IMG/VR virus record: IMGVR_UViG_3300046010_005374
Location: 1 to 31,055 of that record
From: a virus
Direction: 5' to 3' (one strand)
DNA: 31,055 nt
Part shown: positions 22,113 to 30,740 of the stretch, piece by piece
Position numbering within the stretch: the stretch's first letter is position 1
Layout of the letters: every line of letters begins with the position of its first letter
Program-made: the position numbers and the translations under genes
Notes under the pieces: model-generated
Told to the model about the DNA's origin: nothing
The model's input: only the letters and a program-made list of their open reading frames with translations
Database searches by the model: none

Positions 22113-22415
22113 ATGGCATTTATAAATGAACGCACCCCAACGATAGCAAACGCCACAAGCGTTACATTGTTGGCTGCAAATCCTAGTAGAAAATTCTTAC
22201 TTATACAAAATAATAGTGCTGCTAATATTATGGTAAGTTTAGAAGGTAATACACTAACAGGAATTGCGCCAACATCCACAAATATTGGTTTTGTTTTAAC
22301 CGCTGGTAGCTCTTATAGCCATGAATTTGGAACAGATAGTTGCCCACAGGGTGCTATTACAGTTTACCAAACAAGCGGCGGTGCTATTAACACTGTTTAC
22401 GCAGGGGAGGGCTAA
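22113..22415 (+). CDS. Small virion-type protein, 100 aa
   Basis: Beta-rich protein with SRKFLLIQNNSAANIMVSLE, GFVLTAGSSYSHEF and CPQGAITVYQTSGGAINTVY. This pattern (RK.LLIQN.S...I.VS, AI.VY..SGG) recurs in small phage structural proteins, often encoded near fibre genes, without a settled role. It begins one base after the membrane protein's stop with an A-rich leader. Confidence 0.6.
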   Translation: MAFINERTPTIANATSVTLLAANPSRKFLLIQNNSAANIMVSLEGNTLTGIAPTSTNIGFVLTAGSSYSHEFGTDSCPQGAITVYQTSGGAINTVYAGEG

Positions 22416-22418
22416 TAA

Positions 22419-23285
22419 ATGCCTATAATTAATCCTGGCGGTGGTAGCAGTAATAGTGGTTCAAATACGCAAGTCTTTACATCGAGTGGTACTTGGACAA
22501 AACCAAGTGGCAGTTATACTACAGCGGTTATTACTGTTATCGGCGGTGGTGGCGGCGGTGGTTCAGGCCGTAGAGGAGCAGTAGGAAATCATCGTGGTGG
22601 TGGTGCTGGCGGTGGTGGCTCTGGAATGGCTAATGCTTGGGTTCCTTTTTCGGCTTTAGGAGCCACCGAGACTGTTACTGTTGGAGCTGGAGGAACTGGT
22701 GCAACTGGAATAACTGTTGACGATACTAATGGAGCAACTGGTGCAACTGGAGGAACATCATCATTTGGATCTTGGGCTTCGTGCACAGGTGGAAATGGGG
22801 GCTCTGGTGGCACTACTGGTTCATCTACTGGCGGAACAGCAGGCACTACTTCTGGATATGGTATTACAAGCTCATTAAACGCTAACAGTGGGGCTAATGG
22901 ATCTACTACAGGCAGCAACTCAACGAACGCAACAAGCGCAAGCCCAAGAGGCGGCGGCGGTGGTGGCGGAATATCTACACTAAATTCTTCGGACGTTGGA
23001 GGTACTGGAGGAACTACAACAAACTTTTGCACTGGTGGAACTGCTGGAGCAGCTAACGGAGGAGCTGGAGGTAGCGGCGCAAATTTCCCAACTGGAAATC
23101 CATTAGGAGGTGCTGGCGGTGGTGGCGGCGGTGGTGGTAATCCTGCTGGTGGCACTGGTGGTAATGGTGGGAATGGTGGAAATTACGGAGCTGGCGGTGG
23201 CGGTGGTGGAGGTTGCCTCAATGGATCTCTTTCCGGTGCTGGTGGTAACGGTGGTAATGGAGTTGTAGTTGTAACTTGTTTTTAA
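22419..23285 (+). CDS. Glycine-rich adhesin-like tail protein, 288 aa
   Basis: After SNTQVFTSSGTWTKPSGSYT the protein is dominated by glycine runs (up to nine) separated by Thr/Asn/Ala-rich loops, ending GNGGNGVVVVTCF. This is the glycine-rich domain found in phage fibre-tip adhesins and tail proteins (polyglycine-II-like packing in T-even gp38 adhesins). Loop sequences between the glycine stretches usually set receptor specificity. GGGGAGG precedes the ATG. The coding strand is strongly G-rich here, which produces a misleading proline-rich open frame on the other strand. Confidence 0.7.
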   Translation: MPIINPGGGSSNSGSNTQVFTSSGTWTKPSGSYTTAVITVIGGGGGGGSGRRGAVGNHRGGGAGGGGSGMANAWVPFSALGATETVTVGAGGTGATGITVDDTNGATGATGGTSSFGSWASCTGGNGGSGGTTGSSTGGTAGTTSGYGITSSLNANSGANGSTTGSNSTNATSASPRGGGGGGGISTLNSSDVGGTGGTTTNFCTGGTAGAANGGAGGSGANFPTGNPLGGAGGGGGGGGNPAGGTGGNGGNGGNYGAGGGGGGGCLNGSLSGAGGNGGNGVVVVTCF

Positions 23286-23291
23286 AATGAA

Positions 23292-23669
23292 ATGGCAGAC
23301 TTTCAAAGGCTTAATCCACTAGCGTTTTATGAGACACCAAAAGAGGCGTGTCCAGTACTTAATAAATTTGTTTCGCTAGGTGTTGCCGCTAATCAGACTG
23401 TAGTGTCTGCTGTAACTAGCCAACGTATTCGAGTAATGGGGTTACTAGCTCAATCTAATAATGCTGCTAGTGGTACATTATCACTATTAGATGGCTCTGG
23501 TGGTACGGCTCTTTTTACCTACCCTCTACCAACAAATGCACAACCTGCGTTATTTATTCCAATTGCAAACGCAGGTTATTTTGAAACAACTACAGGAACA
23601 GGCTTGTTTGCTACAGTAACAAATCAAGCCATTATTGCTAACGTTTTTTATATTGTTTACACACCATGA
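23292..23669 (+). CDS. Hypothetical virion-type protein, 125 aa
   Basis: Small beta-rich protein (CPVLNKFVSLGVAANQTVVS, RIRVMGLLAQSNNAASGTLS, NQAIIANVFYIVYTP) with no enzymatic or membrane features. The pattern of strands separated by NAASGT- and GSGG-type turns resembles tail or capsid surface proteins. Its stop overlaps the ATG of the gp10-like gene (ATGA). Function unknown. Confidence 0.6.
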   Translation: MADFQRLNPLAFYETPKEACPVLNKFVSLGVAANQTVVSAVTSQRIRVMGLLAQSNNAASGTLSLLDGSGGTALFTYPLPTNAQPALFIPIANAGYFETTTGTGLFATVTNQAIIANVFYIVYTP

Positions 23670-25291
23670 CGGCGTATCAATTTGCTAAAGGCTTGGTACT
23701 TCCGGCTCCTGTTATGGGGATGAACACCGAAGATCCCGTTGCGGCAATGGATCCGCTTTATGCTACTTGGCTCTGCAACGTTGATGCTGAAACGCAATAC
23801 TGCCAAATGCGCGGCGGTTATAGGATTTACGGCAGTATTCCGCTAGTTGCTCCTGATGTTTGGTCTATTATTTTATCACTTGGCGTTTATGGTGTTGGCT
23901 CTTCTCAAAAACTTTTTGCTTATGTTCAGGGTGGTTCTGGGGGAGCTGGAGTTAACAGAGTTATAGATTGCTCAACCGCTGGCACTGGAACATTAGCTTT
24001 TTCTTGTGTCGATAATGCAGCAGATGAGGCAATCTGGGTAAATTATAAATCAAGGGGCTCTTTTTTATTAGAAGCCTTTCCGATTGGATCCGACTGGCCT
24101 ACTTATAATGGCGCTTCCTGGGCTAACGGTTGGATTGGTGCTGGTGGTGGTAAGTATCGCATAGGGGCTTCTGTTTGGTACAAATCAAGAATTTATACCG
24201 CAGAAAACGGTAACGGTACTGTTTATTATGGAGCTGTTGGGCAAATTACAGGGGACGTTACGACCTCTTTTCCAGTAGGGGATGTTTTTACCTACGATTC
24301 TAATATCAAAGCAATGGGCACTTTTTCTTCTACAGAAGGAGTAATTTCTCAAGAGTATATTGTTTTTGTTAACTCTTATGGCGAAGTTTTAGTTTATACT
24401 GGTGATTATCCAGGATCTTCAAGCTGGCAAATAGCAGCTAAGTTTATAATTGGAGAGCCGTTAGGGTATAGAACAAATTCCGGTTTTGCTTATAGAAATG
24501 ATTTTCTTATCATTACTAAAACAGGCTTATTTTCTTGTAGGCAATTAATGCAGCAAGGTAATCAAGCAGCAATAGAGCAATCAATTTCTCAAAAAATAGA
24601 TCCGTATTGGAAAGAACTATTTTCTTATTATCCTGCAATTTCTGGTAGTACAATTGCAAACTCTACTGGCGCGTATTCTGAAACACAAAGAAAAGTGTAC
24701 GTTTTAGCACCTGGGCATATTGACTCAGCTGGTAATTATAATTCCACAGACTATACAATGTTTGTTTACAACACAGACAACGGAGCGTGGAATATTCATA
24801 GAGTCTATGGATATTCTGGATGGACTTACGGAAATATCGTTTGCTACAAAGGCGATATTTATTTCGGAGCAAGCCCAGATTCTGGGTCTACAGCATACAT
24901 TATAAAGCTAGATAATACTGTTTTTACGGACGAAGATATTACGGATCCTGGAGAATATTTAAGCTATTCTCCAGAGATTCATAGCGCCTATGCTGTTTAC
25001 GGGGAGCAACAAGCCGTTACAAAATTAGGAAGTTATCAACCTATCGTTGAGCATGACTTGCCATATTTTCAAATTAATCCTCACATCGATTTTGAGCTTA
25101 AAAGAGGGGCTCCAACGGCCCCTAATGCCCCTGCTGGAGTAAGTAAGCCTAATACCTCTGTTGGGGGAGAAGGGACATTTTTTCAGTATAGATTCTCAGG
25201 AAATACTATAAACGGAGCAGAAACGTGTTTAACAGGATTTAAGTTTTATTCTATGAACGCAACACTTCAAAAAGGTGGCCCATTATCATGA
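23666..25291 (+). CDS. P22 gp10-like DNA-stabilisation / tail-hub protein
   Basis: 541 residues beginning LPAPVMGMNTEDPVAAMDPL, which is followed by CQMRGGYRIYGSIP. This opening (APV.G.NT.DP.A.M....A..L.N......Y...R.GY) is characteristic of a podovirus virion protein built as a beta-propeller/beta-barrel hub, in P22 called gp10. The remainder is repeated beta blades rich in Tyr/Trp/Gly/Ser. In the tail it closes the portal channel and supports the needle or fibres. Its stop overlaps the adaptor ATG (ATGA). Identity is by pattern and position; fold is inferred. Confidence 0.65.
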   Translation: MTAYQFAKGLVLPAPVMGMNTEDPVAAMDPLYATWLCNVDAETQYCQMRGGYRIYGSIPLVAPDVWSIILSLGVYGVGSSQKLFAYVQGGSGGAGVNRVIDCSTAGTGTLAFSCVDNAADEAIWVNYKSRGSFLLEAFPIGSDWPTYNGASWANGWIGAGGGKYRIGASVWYKSRIYTAENGNGTVYYGAVGQITGDVTTSFPVGDVFTYDSNIKAMGTFSSTEGVISQEYIVFVNSYGEVLVYTGDYPGSSSWQIAAKFIIGEPLGYRTNSGFAYRNDFLIITKTGLFSCRQLMQQGNQAAIEQSISQKIDPYWKELFSYYPAISGSTIANSTGAYSETQRKVYVLAPGHIDSAGNYNSTDYTMFVYNTDNGAWNIHRVYGYSGWTYGNIVCYKGDIYFGASPDSGSTAYIIKLDNTVFTDEDITDPGEYLSYSPEIHSAYAVYGEQQAVTKLGSYQPIVEHDLPYFQINPHIDFELKRGAPTAPNAPAGVSKPNTSVGGEGTFFQYRFSGNTINGAETCLTGFKFYSMNATLQKGGPLS

Positions 25292-25998
25292 CAGCATTAA
25301 GTACAATACAAAGTTTTTGTTACGAAATGGGATTAAATCCAGTTCCAACAACATTGTTATCATTAGGAACCGATCAAACAAAAAATCAATATCTTTATAC
25401 ATTTTACGCAGTAGGACGTGATTTATTACAAGCCAAATGCTGGACGCAACTTAAAAGAACTCACACAATTACAACAGCAGGTAGTGCAAATGATTATCCA
25501 TTACCGACTGATTTTTATTGCTCACTATTTGACACCATGTGGAACACCACGCAAAAGTGGAAAATGATAGGGCCAATGACCGATAGCAATTATAATAATT
25601 TCTTATACGGCTACGGAATTTATACTAACCAAACTTATTACAGAATCTTTGGAAAACCTGATGTTGATCAACTTCAGCTTCAGCCAGTGCCGCCAGATGG
25701 TGAAACGATTAAATTTGATTATATATCTAATGGATGGATCAACAACGCTGGAACTTACGGGCAGACAGTTACTAACGATAATGCAACTTTTGTCTTTGAT
25801 GAGGACTTGATGATTTTGGGTATGAAGTGGAAATGGCTGCAAACTAAAGGGCTAGATTATCAAGCAATTCAAGCCGAGTATTTGGATAAGATTGGAAAAG
25901 CGCAGGCTAGATTTAAGGGCGATCATAGAGTTTTGTTATCACCTTCGGATTATTGGAGCATTTTACCAAACGTCCCAGAGGGCAGCTTTTCCATGTAG
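25288..25998 (+). CDS. Head-to-tail adaptor / tail tubular protein A-like
   Basis: 236 residues. The core segment LLQAKCWTQLKRTHTITTAG, then NDYPLPTDFYCSLFDTMWNT and KWKMIGPMTDSNYNNFL, matches the phage adaptor type (T7 gp11-like), where DYPLP.DF and a later W.L.P..P are hallmarks. RIFGKPDVDQLQLQPVPPDG, a FDYISNGW strand and a C-terminal helical region follow. It would attach to the portal ring and form the upper tail. A four-base overlap with the gp10-like gene supports joint translation. Confidence 0.75.
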   Translation: MTALSTIQSFCYEMGLNPVPTTLLSLGTDQTKNQYLYTFYAVGRDLLQAKCWTQLKRTHTITTAGSANDYPLPTDFYCSLFDTMWNTTQKWKMIGPMTDSNYNNFLYGYGIYTNQTYYRIFGKPDVDQLQLQPVPPDGETIKFDYISNGWINNAGTYGQTVTNDNATFVFDEDLMILGMKWKWLQTKGLDYQAIQAEYLDKIGKAQARFKGDHRVLLSPSDYWSILPNVPEGSFSM

Positions 25999-26001
25999 GT
26001 T

Positions 26002-26496
26002 ATGAAAATGAAAATTGAAATGTCACTAGAAGAAAAAAGATTTAATAAATTTGCGACTAGTATTGCTATTGATGAGCCTGATAAATGTTGGAATTGGCAA
26101 CGAAGAAAATTCAAAGGCTACGGAATGGTAAGGGCGGAATATATCGGCAAAAGAGAAACTTTTAGAATGGCAGCCCATAGATTTTCTTTTTTACATTTTA
26201 AAGGTGAAATTCCGAAAGGAATGAGCGTTTGCCACAAATGTGATAATCCTGCTTGCGTTAATCCAGAGCATTTATTTTTGGGAACTCACAAACAAAACTT
26301 TGAAGATGCTGCGAATAAAAAAAGAATGGCACATGGAGAGCGCCATTATAGAACTAAGTTACAAATAGCGGACGTAATTAATATTCGTGAAAGGTTTTCT
26401 CTTGGCGAGCAAATAAAAAAAATAGCATTATCTTTTAACTTAAGGGCATCAACTATATCTGGGATTGTTCATAGAAGAACCTGGAGGCATGTTTAA
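26002..26496 (+). CDS. Free-standing HNH homing-type endonuclease
   Basis: 164 residues. CWNWQRRKFKGYGMV opens the domain, then AAHRFSFLHFKGEIPKG and VCHKCDNPACVNPEHLFLGT carry the HNH site (His78, Asn87, His90) plus CxxC-type zinc ligands (Cys77, Cys80, Cys85). Residues about 119-164 form a helix-turn-helix (IKKIALSFNLRASTISGIVH), as in homing endonucleases of the SPO1/HNH_3 type that bind a long target. It lies between the adaptor gene (3 bases away) and the first ejection-type gene (2 bases away), with no intron or split gene visible. Most likely a selfish element inserted between structural genes; a packaging helper role is less likely this far from terL. Confidence 0.85.
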   Translation: MKMKIEMSLEEKRFNKFATSIAIDEPDKCWNWQRRKFKGYGMVRAEYIGKRETFRMAAHRFSFLHFKGEIPKGMSVCHKCDNPACVNPEHLFLGTHKQNFEDAANKKRMAHGERHYRTKLQIADVINIRERFSLGEQIKKIALSFNLRASTISGIVHRRTWRHV

Positions 26497-26498
26497 TT

Positions 26499-28412
26499 AT
26501 GGCAATTAATCCATTTGCAGGAATAGATTTTTCGGGTTATCAAAAGTGGCCTTCAATAGTATCTGCTATTGACGGCAAGCGTTATTACGAAGTGCCTGGA
26601 CATCCTGGAACATACTTTGACCCATTAAGAGGTCGTAACGGAACGGTTACTAGAACACCAGAGCAACAAATAGAGCAAAAGAAAAAAGCGGATTCTATTC
26701 TTAACCCACAGCCTAGTACTGGAACACAAATTGCAAGCACATTAACGCCGATAGTGGGAACTGCTGGTGGTATTGTATTAGCGAATCAAATTGCAAATAT
26801 GGGGACAGCCGCTGCGACGACTGGCGCAACTACAGGCGCAACGGTAGGCACAACAGCTGGAACGACAGCTGGAACGACAGCTGGAACGACAGCTGGAACA
26901 ACCGCCGCTACCACAGCAGGACAAGGCGCTGGAATACTAGGGACTACAGGAACTGCGGCTTCAACATCGGCAGCTTATCCAGTTGGGACAGCTGTTAACG
27001 GTGGCACCTTAATGAGTGATGGAACTGTTGTTGCGGCTGAAGGCCCAGGAATGTTTTCAGGAGCGGCTCCTGGAACTGCTGGCACTGTAGCAGGTGCGTT
27101 ATTAGCTGCTAAAGGTGGTTATGATACGGCAAGAGGCTTAGACAATGGTGGTGAAGGACTAAGATCTGGAACGACAGAGTTGGGTGCTGGTATTGGTATG
27201 ATGACAGCAGGCCCCCTGGGAGCTGGCGTTGGTGCGTTATATGGTAATGTTTTAGGTTATGGGCTTCAGGGTACTGGTTGGAAAAACCAAGCAGCCCTAC
27301 TAGCTACTAACCCTGCCTTATTTGCGGCTCGATTAGCTGGTTTTAATCCAATTCGTAAAACTACAAAACAATATCAACAAGAGCATAGCGAAGAGTTATT
27401 AAAACAAGGGAAAGACAATAAAGCTTGGCAAGATTATGTTAATGCAATGAGAGCGAGACAAATTGCAGGTTCTGGCCCTGAAAATCCTGACGCTCCTTTT
27501 GCTGGTAAATATAAAGATTGGAACGAATATAAAAACGCAGGGTTAATAGCTTCTGATTTAACTGGTGTTTATGGAAACTTAAAAGTTTTCGGCCCTGAAT
27601 GGGCATCTTTAACGCAACAACAAAGAGAGGCTGTTACACAAGGGCTTATTAATGCAAATCTTTATGATTCGAAAAAAGGTGAGGTTATTATCACTGACGA
27701 AGAAGCTGCTAAAAAAATAAAAACAGCTATTCTTGCTGATAAGAAAAATCAACCTAAGGGGGCGCAACCGACTCAACAACGGTCTGCACAGCAACCAGTA
27801 CAACAGCAGCCTGTGCAGCAGCCAGTGCAAACCCCTGTTAACCAACAGGCTACGCAACCGCAACCAACTACAAATTTACCGACTAACACAGTACCTTATG
27901 GACAGCAAGGCATGAAAAATTATTATGACCCAAATGCAGGAATGATGGTTGGAGGGCAGCAAGTAGCGCCTCAAGATGTTATGCAAGCGCGCAACAGGTT
28001 TTTACCTCAACAGCAGCAACAACCTGTTGGGATTTTAGCAATTCCGCAAATGCAGCAACCCGTTGCAAATCAGCCAACGACTAACAACTTCTTGCCTCAA
28101 CAACCTGTAGTAAATTATGGGGCACCAATGCAGCAACAAGCGCCAAACGCTGGGATATTAAACACGCAAATACCAACAGGAATAACGCCACAACAGCAAA
28201 TGCAACAAATGCCAATTGTTAACGTTGGACAACAGCCAGCAGTACAACCACAAGTAGCTCCCCAACCTCAAAAAAGAATTGAAGGAAAGCCAAATGTGGC
28301 TCAAAATGTAAAACCAACTAAAGAGGAAATAATTGCAGAGCTTAACAAACCTGGAGCATTAGCAGGATTATTTAACGGACGTAGAGATTTACCAAAAGGA
28401 ATATACCCATAA
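26499..28412 (+). CDS. Ejection/internal-virion-like protein, 637 aa
   Basis: Low-complexity protein. Residues 1-70 include INPFAGIDFSGYQKW and a Tyr/Pro patch; about 78-255 is Ala/Gly/Thr-rich with several hydrophobic glycine-zipper-like stretches (GIVLANQIANMG, GTAGTVAGALLAA, GAGIGMMTAGPLGAGVGAL) and a (TAGT)n tract at 118-135; about 290-420 is charged and helical; about 420-600 is Gln/Pro-rich; the C-terminus is basic (PKGIYP). Such composition and the location after the adaptor fit a P22 gp7/gp20/gp16-type or T7 gp14-16-type protein that is ejected and inserts in the envelope. GGAGG precedes the ATG. No catalytic motif is seen. Confidence 0.55.
   Translation: MAINPFAGIDFSGYQKWPSIVSAIDGKRYYEVPGHPGTYFDPLRGRNGTVTRTPEQQIEQKKKADSILNPQPSTGTQIASTLTPIVGTAGGIVLANQIANMGTAAATTGATTGATVGTTAGTTAGTTAGTTAGTTAATTAGQGAGILGTTGTAASTSAAYPVGTAVNGGTLMSDGTVVAAEGPGMFSGAAPGTAGTVAGALLAAKGGYDTARGLDNGGEGLRSGTTELGAGIGMMTAGPLGAGVGALYGNVLGYGLQGTGWKNQAALLATNPALFAARLAGFNPIRKTTKQYQQEHSEELLKQGKDNKAWQDYVNAMRARQIAGSGPENPDAPFAGKYKDWNEYKNAGLIASDLTGVYGNLKVFGPEWASLTQQQREAVTQGLINANLYDSKKGEVIITDEEAAKKIKTAILADKKNQPKGAQPTQQRSAQQPVQQQPVQQPVQTPVNQQATQPQPTTNLPTNTVPYGQQGMKNYYDPNAGMMVGGQQVAPQDVMQARNRFLPQQQQQPVGILAIPQMQQPVANQPTTNNFLPQQPVVNYGAPMQQQAPNAGILNTQIPTGITPQQQMQQMPIVNVGQQPAVQPQVAPQPQKRIEGKPNVAQNVKPTKEEIIAELNKPGALAGLFNGRRDLPKGIYP
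26853..26900 (+). repeat. Four tandem 12-bp repeats (ACAGCTGGAACG)
   Basis: Four in-frame copies; the last ends in A rather than G. They encode the TAGT tract of the 637-residue protein. The copies are nearly identical, so this is a young slippage minisatellite and likely variable in length between related phages. Confidence 0.85.
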
Positions 28413-29419
28413 TGGCAACACCTAAAAGATTATCCCCTGGAGTTTATGAAATTGACGGTAAAACTTACCGAGGTAAAACATCAGCCGAGGCAATGGCGGC
28501 TTATAATGCAGCGCAGAAAAAAACTACTACTAGCAAAACAGGCGGTGGCACTAAAAAAACACTACCTAACACAACTGTTAGTAACACAGCTGGAAAAGTT
28601 AATTTTTCTGATCCTAATTCAGTTGCCTCTAGTGATATAAAAATCAAGCAAGAGATTGCGAATCAAGATACTATACGAGCTAACCCTAATGAAATTAGCG
28701 ACTTTGGCGAAAAGACCGTTACTTACGACCCTGTTACTGGTCAGCCAACAATTACAAGTAGGTTAACTGGAACCAATAAAGAGCTTGTTGAAGGTCAACA
28801 AAGATCTGGAAGTTTAGGCGCTCAGGTAGCTGGTAATTTAATTGGAAATGTTGGCTCTTACGATCCTAATAGTCTTAACGAAAAATACGGCATTCCGCAA
28901 GTTAACGATCAGTATATGCAAAGATACCAGGACGCCGCATACAATCAGTTAACTAGAAGGCTAGAGCAAAGCTATGCAAAAGATAAGGAAGCAAAAGCGC
29001 AAGAATTAGTAAACCGTGGAATACCGCAAGGATCACAACAATTTCAAGATGAAATGAATCGAGACGTTGAAAATCGTTATGCTGATGAAAGATCAGCTGC
29101 GGCTAACCAAGCATATAGTGCAGGGCTAGGAGCTGGAAAAAGTTACTTTGATATGGGGCTATCTGCCAACCAACAAGCTAACCAAAACTATAACGAAGGT
29201 TTTGGGAATCGGGTCTTATGGGGTGGACAATTAAATAAAATGGCAGAAGGTCAGAATGCACCTGGGCAGGAATTCCAATCAGCGCAAACTGGTCAAACTG
29301 ATTTAGGCGGTATTTACGGAACTAGAACAGCCGAGCAAGTTGCTAGAGAACAAGCTAGAAGACGCGCAGCAGGCGGTGGTGGAGCACAACCTAGCAATCA
29401 ACCAGCAGTAGATTTATAA
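28412..29419 (+). CDS. Ejection/internal-virion-like protein, 335 aa
   Basis: N-terminal SPGVYEIDGKTYRGKTSAEA and a lysine/Thr-rich linker, then a helical section (YMQRYQDAAYNQLTRRLEQS, RYADERSAAANQAYSAGLGA) and a Gly/Ala-rich C-terminus. The helical section (Y...D......L.......A...A.G..) resembles a recurrent podovirus minor virion protein encoded between the adaptor and the largest ejection protein. Its start overlaps the previous stop (TAATG) and AAAAGGA lies upstream. No enzyme motif. Confidence 0.55.
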   Translation: MATPKRLSPGVYEIDGKTYRGKTSAEAMAAYNAAQKKTTTSKTGGGTKKTLPNTTVSNTAGKVNFSDPNSVASSDIKIKQEIANQDTIRANPNEISDFGEKTVTYDPVTGQPTITSRLTGTNKELVEGQQRSGSLGAQVAGNLIGNVGSYDPNSLNEKYGIPQVNDQYMQRYQDAAYNQLTRRLEQSYAKDKEAKAQELVNRGIPQGSQQFQDEMNRDVENRYADERSAAANQAYSAGLGAGKSYFDMGLSANQQANQNYNEGFGNRVLWGGQLNKMAEGQNAPGQEFQSAQTGQTDLGGIYGTRTAEQVAREQARRRAAGGGGAQPSNQPAVDL

Positions 29420-29429
29420 GGGTTAAAAG

Positions 29430-30740
29430 ATGGCATCAATAAACGATTACATTAGGGGATTACAAGCGGATTACGCAAAGAATAATATTTATTCTCAGCT
29501 TGGAAGCGGCTTGTTGGGTGCTGATGTTAATATTAGAGGTGGTAGCCCTTGGACTAACTTGGCAACCAACTTTGTAAAGGGTTTGTTAGGTGGTGGGCTA
29601 AATGAGTACGGGCAGATACAAAATCAAGAATACAACACAGGGTTAAGAAGCGTATTAGAGGATACTTTAGCAGGAAACGCTATTAGACCCGTTGAAGGTC
29701 TAAGCGAAGGTGAACTTAAAAACGCAGCCGACTTAATGAGCATTTTTAAGACTTCAAACGAGCAAGATCTTATAAACTCAGGATTGTTGAAAAAATCAGA
29801 AAGCAAGGGTGCTATGCTTGGGCAACTTGAAGCGCAGAATGAAATGTTAGATGCTAGACGAAAAGCGCTTTTAGGTAACTCTGCAACCTCTAAACCTGAT
29901 GATACTACTGGATCTCCAGGCGCATCTCTTAGAAAAACTTTAGAAGAAAAAAGAAAGGAAGCTGTTTTAGAAGGTCAGCTTTCAGGAATTAGCCAAGGAG
30001 ATTTAAACGAGTATGCCGCAAATAAACTAAAACTTGAAACCACTGCAACGGATAGAGCCTTAAAGGATCTTGCCTTAAAAAGAGAAACTTCTAGACAATT
30101 AGATGAGATTGCAGCAGAAGCTGATATGGCTATAAAAAAAGCTGGTAATACAGGAGGGCTTGGAGCTGGCGCAAAAAGGTTTGGAGATTCTGTTTTGTCT
30201 ATAATTCCAGGTTTAGGAGATGCGGCAGATCAGAGAATGGCAGGAGATACCTTACTTGATTCTTTAGCACAAAAAGGAATTGCATTAAATAGAGTTGCTG
30301 GAAGTGGCGCATTATCTGATTTTGAATCTAGGGCATTATTTAATGCTTTTTTAAGCAAAGATAAAACGCCAGCAGAAAACCAAGCTATTTTAGATAAGAT
30401 AATTAGAACCAAAGCAGTTAATGATGAATATTTAAGTTTTAAAGAAAATTGGATTAACACTTTCGGAAGTGATCAAGGGTCTGAGATTGCATGGCAGGGA
30501 TATAAAAAAGTAGCTCCAATACTAGTTCCTGATCAGCAAGGTCAACTACAATTTAATCCAATGAGAAAACCTTGGCAGGAGTTTGATTTAGGTAAATTAG
30601 AATTGCTAGGGAAAAGTGCCACTCCAACAGTACCTTCAACAAATTCTGTTGAGCTAACCCCAGCTAATACTCAAGTAGACTTAAGTCGTTATAGACCCGA
30701 CCAAATAGAATATATGCGTAAAAAAGGAATATTACCTTAA
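29430..30740 (+). CDS. Ejection/internal-virion-like protein, 436 aa
   Basis: Helical, Ala/Leu/Lys-rich protein. Around 290-360 it has LDSLAQKGIALNRVAGSGAL, then SDFESRALFNAFLSKDKTPA and ENQAILDKII, a pattern I know from podovirus internal/ejection proteins (a helical SGA.SD.E.......SK.P..N..I). AAGGG precedes the ATG. A Gly-rich hydrophobic stretch (GLGAGAKRFGDSVLSIIPGL) lies just before it. No catalytic residues for a transglycosylase or protease are evident. Confidence 0.6.
   Translation: MASINDYIRGLQADYAKNNIYSQLGSGLLGADVNIRGGSPWTNLATNFVKGLLGGGLNEYGQIQNQEYNTGLRSVLEDTLAGNAIRPVEGLSEGELKNAADLMSIFKTSNEQDLINSGLLKKSESKGAMLGQLEAQNEMLDARRKALLGNSATSKPDDTTGSPGASLRKTLEEKRKEAVLEGQLSGISQGDLNEYAANKLKLETTATDRALKDLALKRETSRQLDEIAAEADMAIKKAGNTGGLGAGAKRFGDSVLSIIPGLGDAADQRMAGDTLLDSLAQKGIALNRVAGSGALSDFESRALFNAFLSKDKTPAENQAILDKIIRTKAVNDEYLSFKENWINTFGSDQGSEIAWQGYKKVAPILVPDQQGQLQFNPMRKPWQEFDLGKLELLGKSATPTVPSTNSVELTPANTQVDLSRYRPDQIEYMRKKGILP

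Noticed and set aside
22589-23155. 188-residue proline-rich open frame on the minus strand
   Set aside because: It is the complement of the G-rich codons of the glycine-rich protein; no ribosome site and opposite to the operon.
13552-23285. Diversity-generating retroelement acting on a fibre gene
   Set aside because: No reverse transcriptase and no template/variable repeat pair seen in the window.
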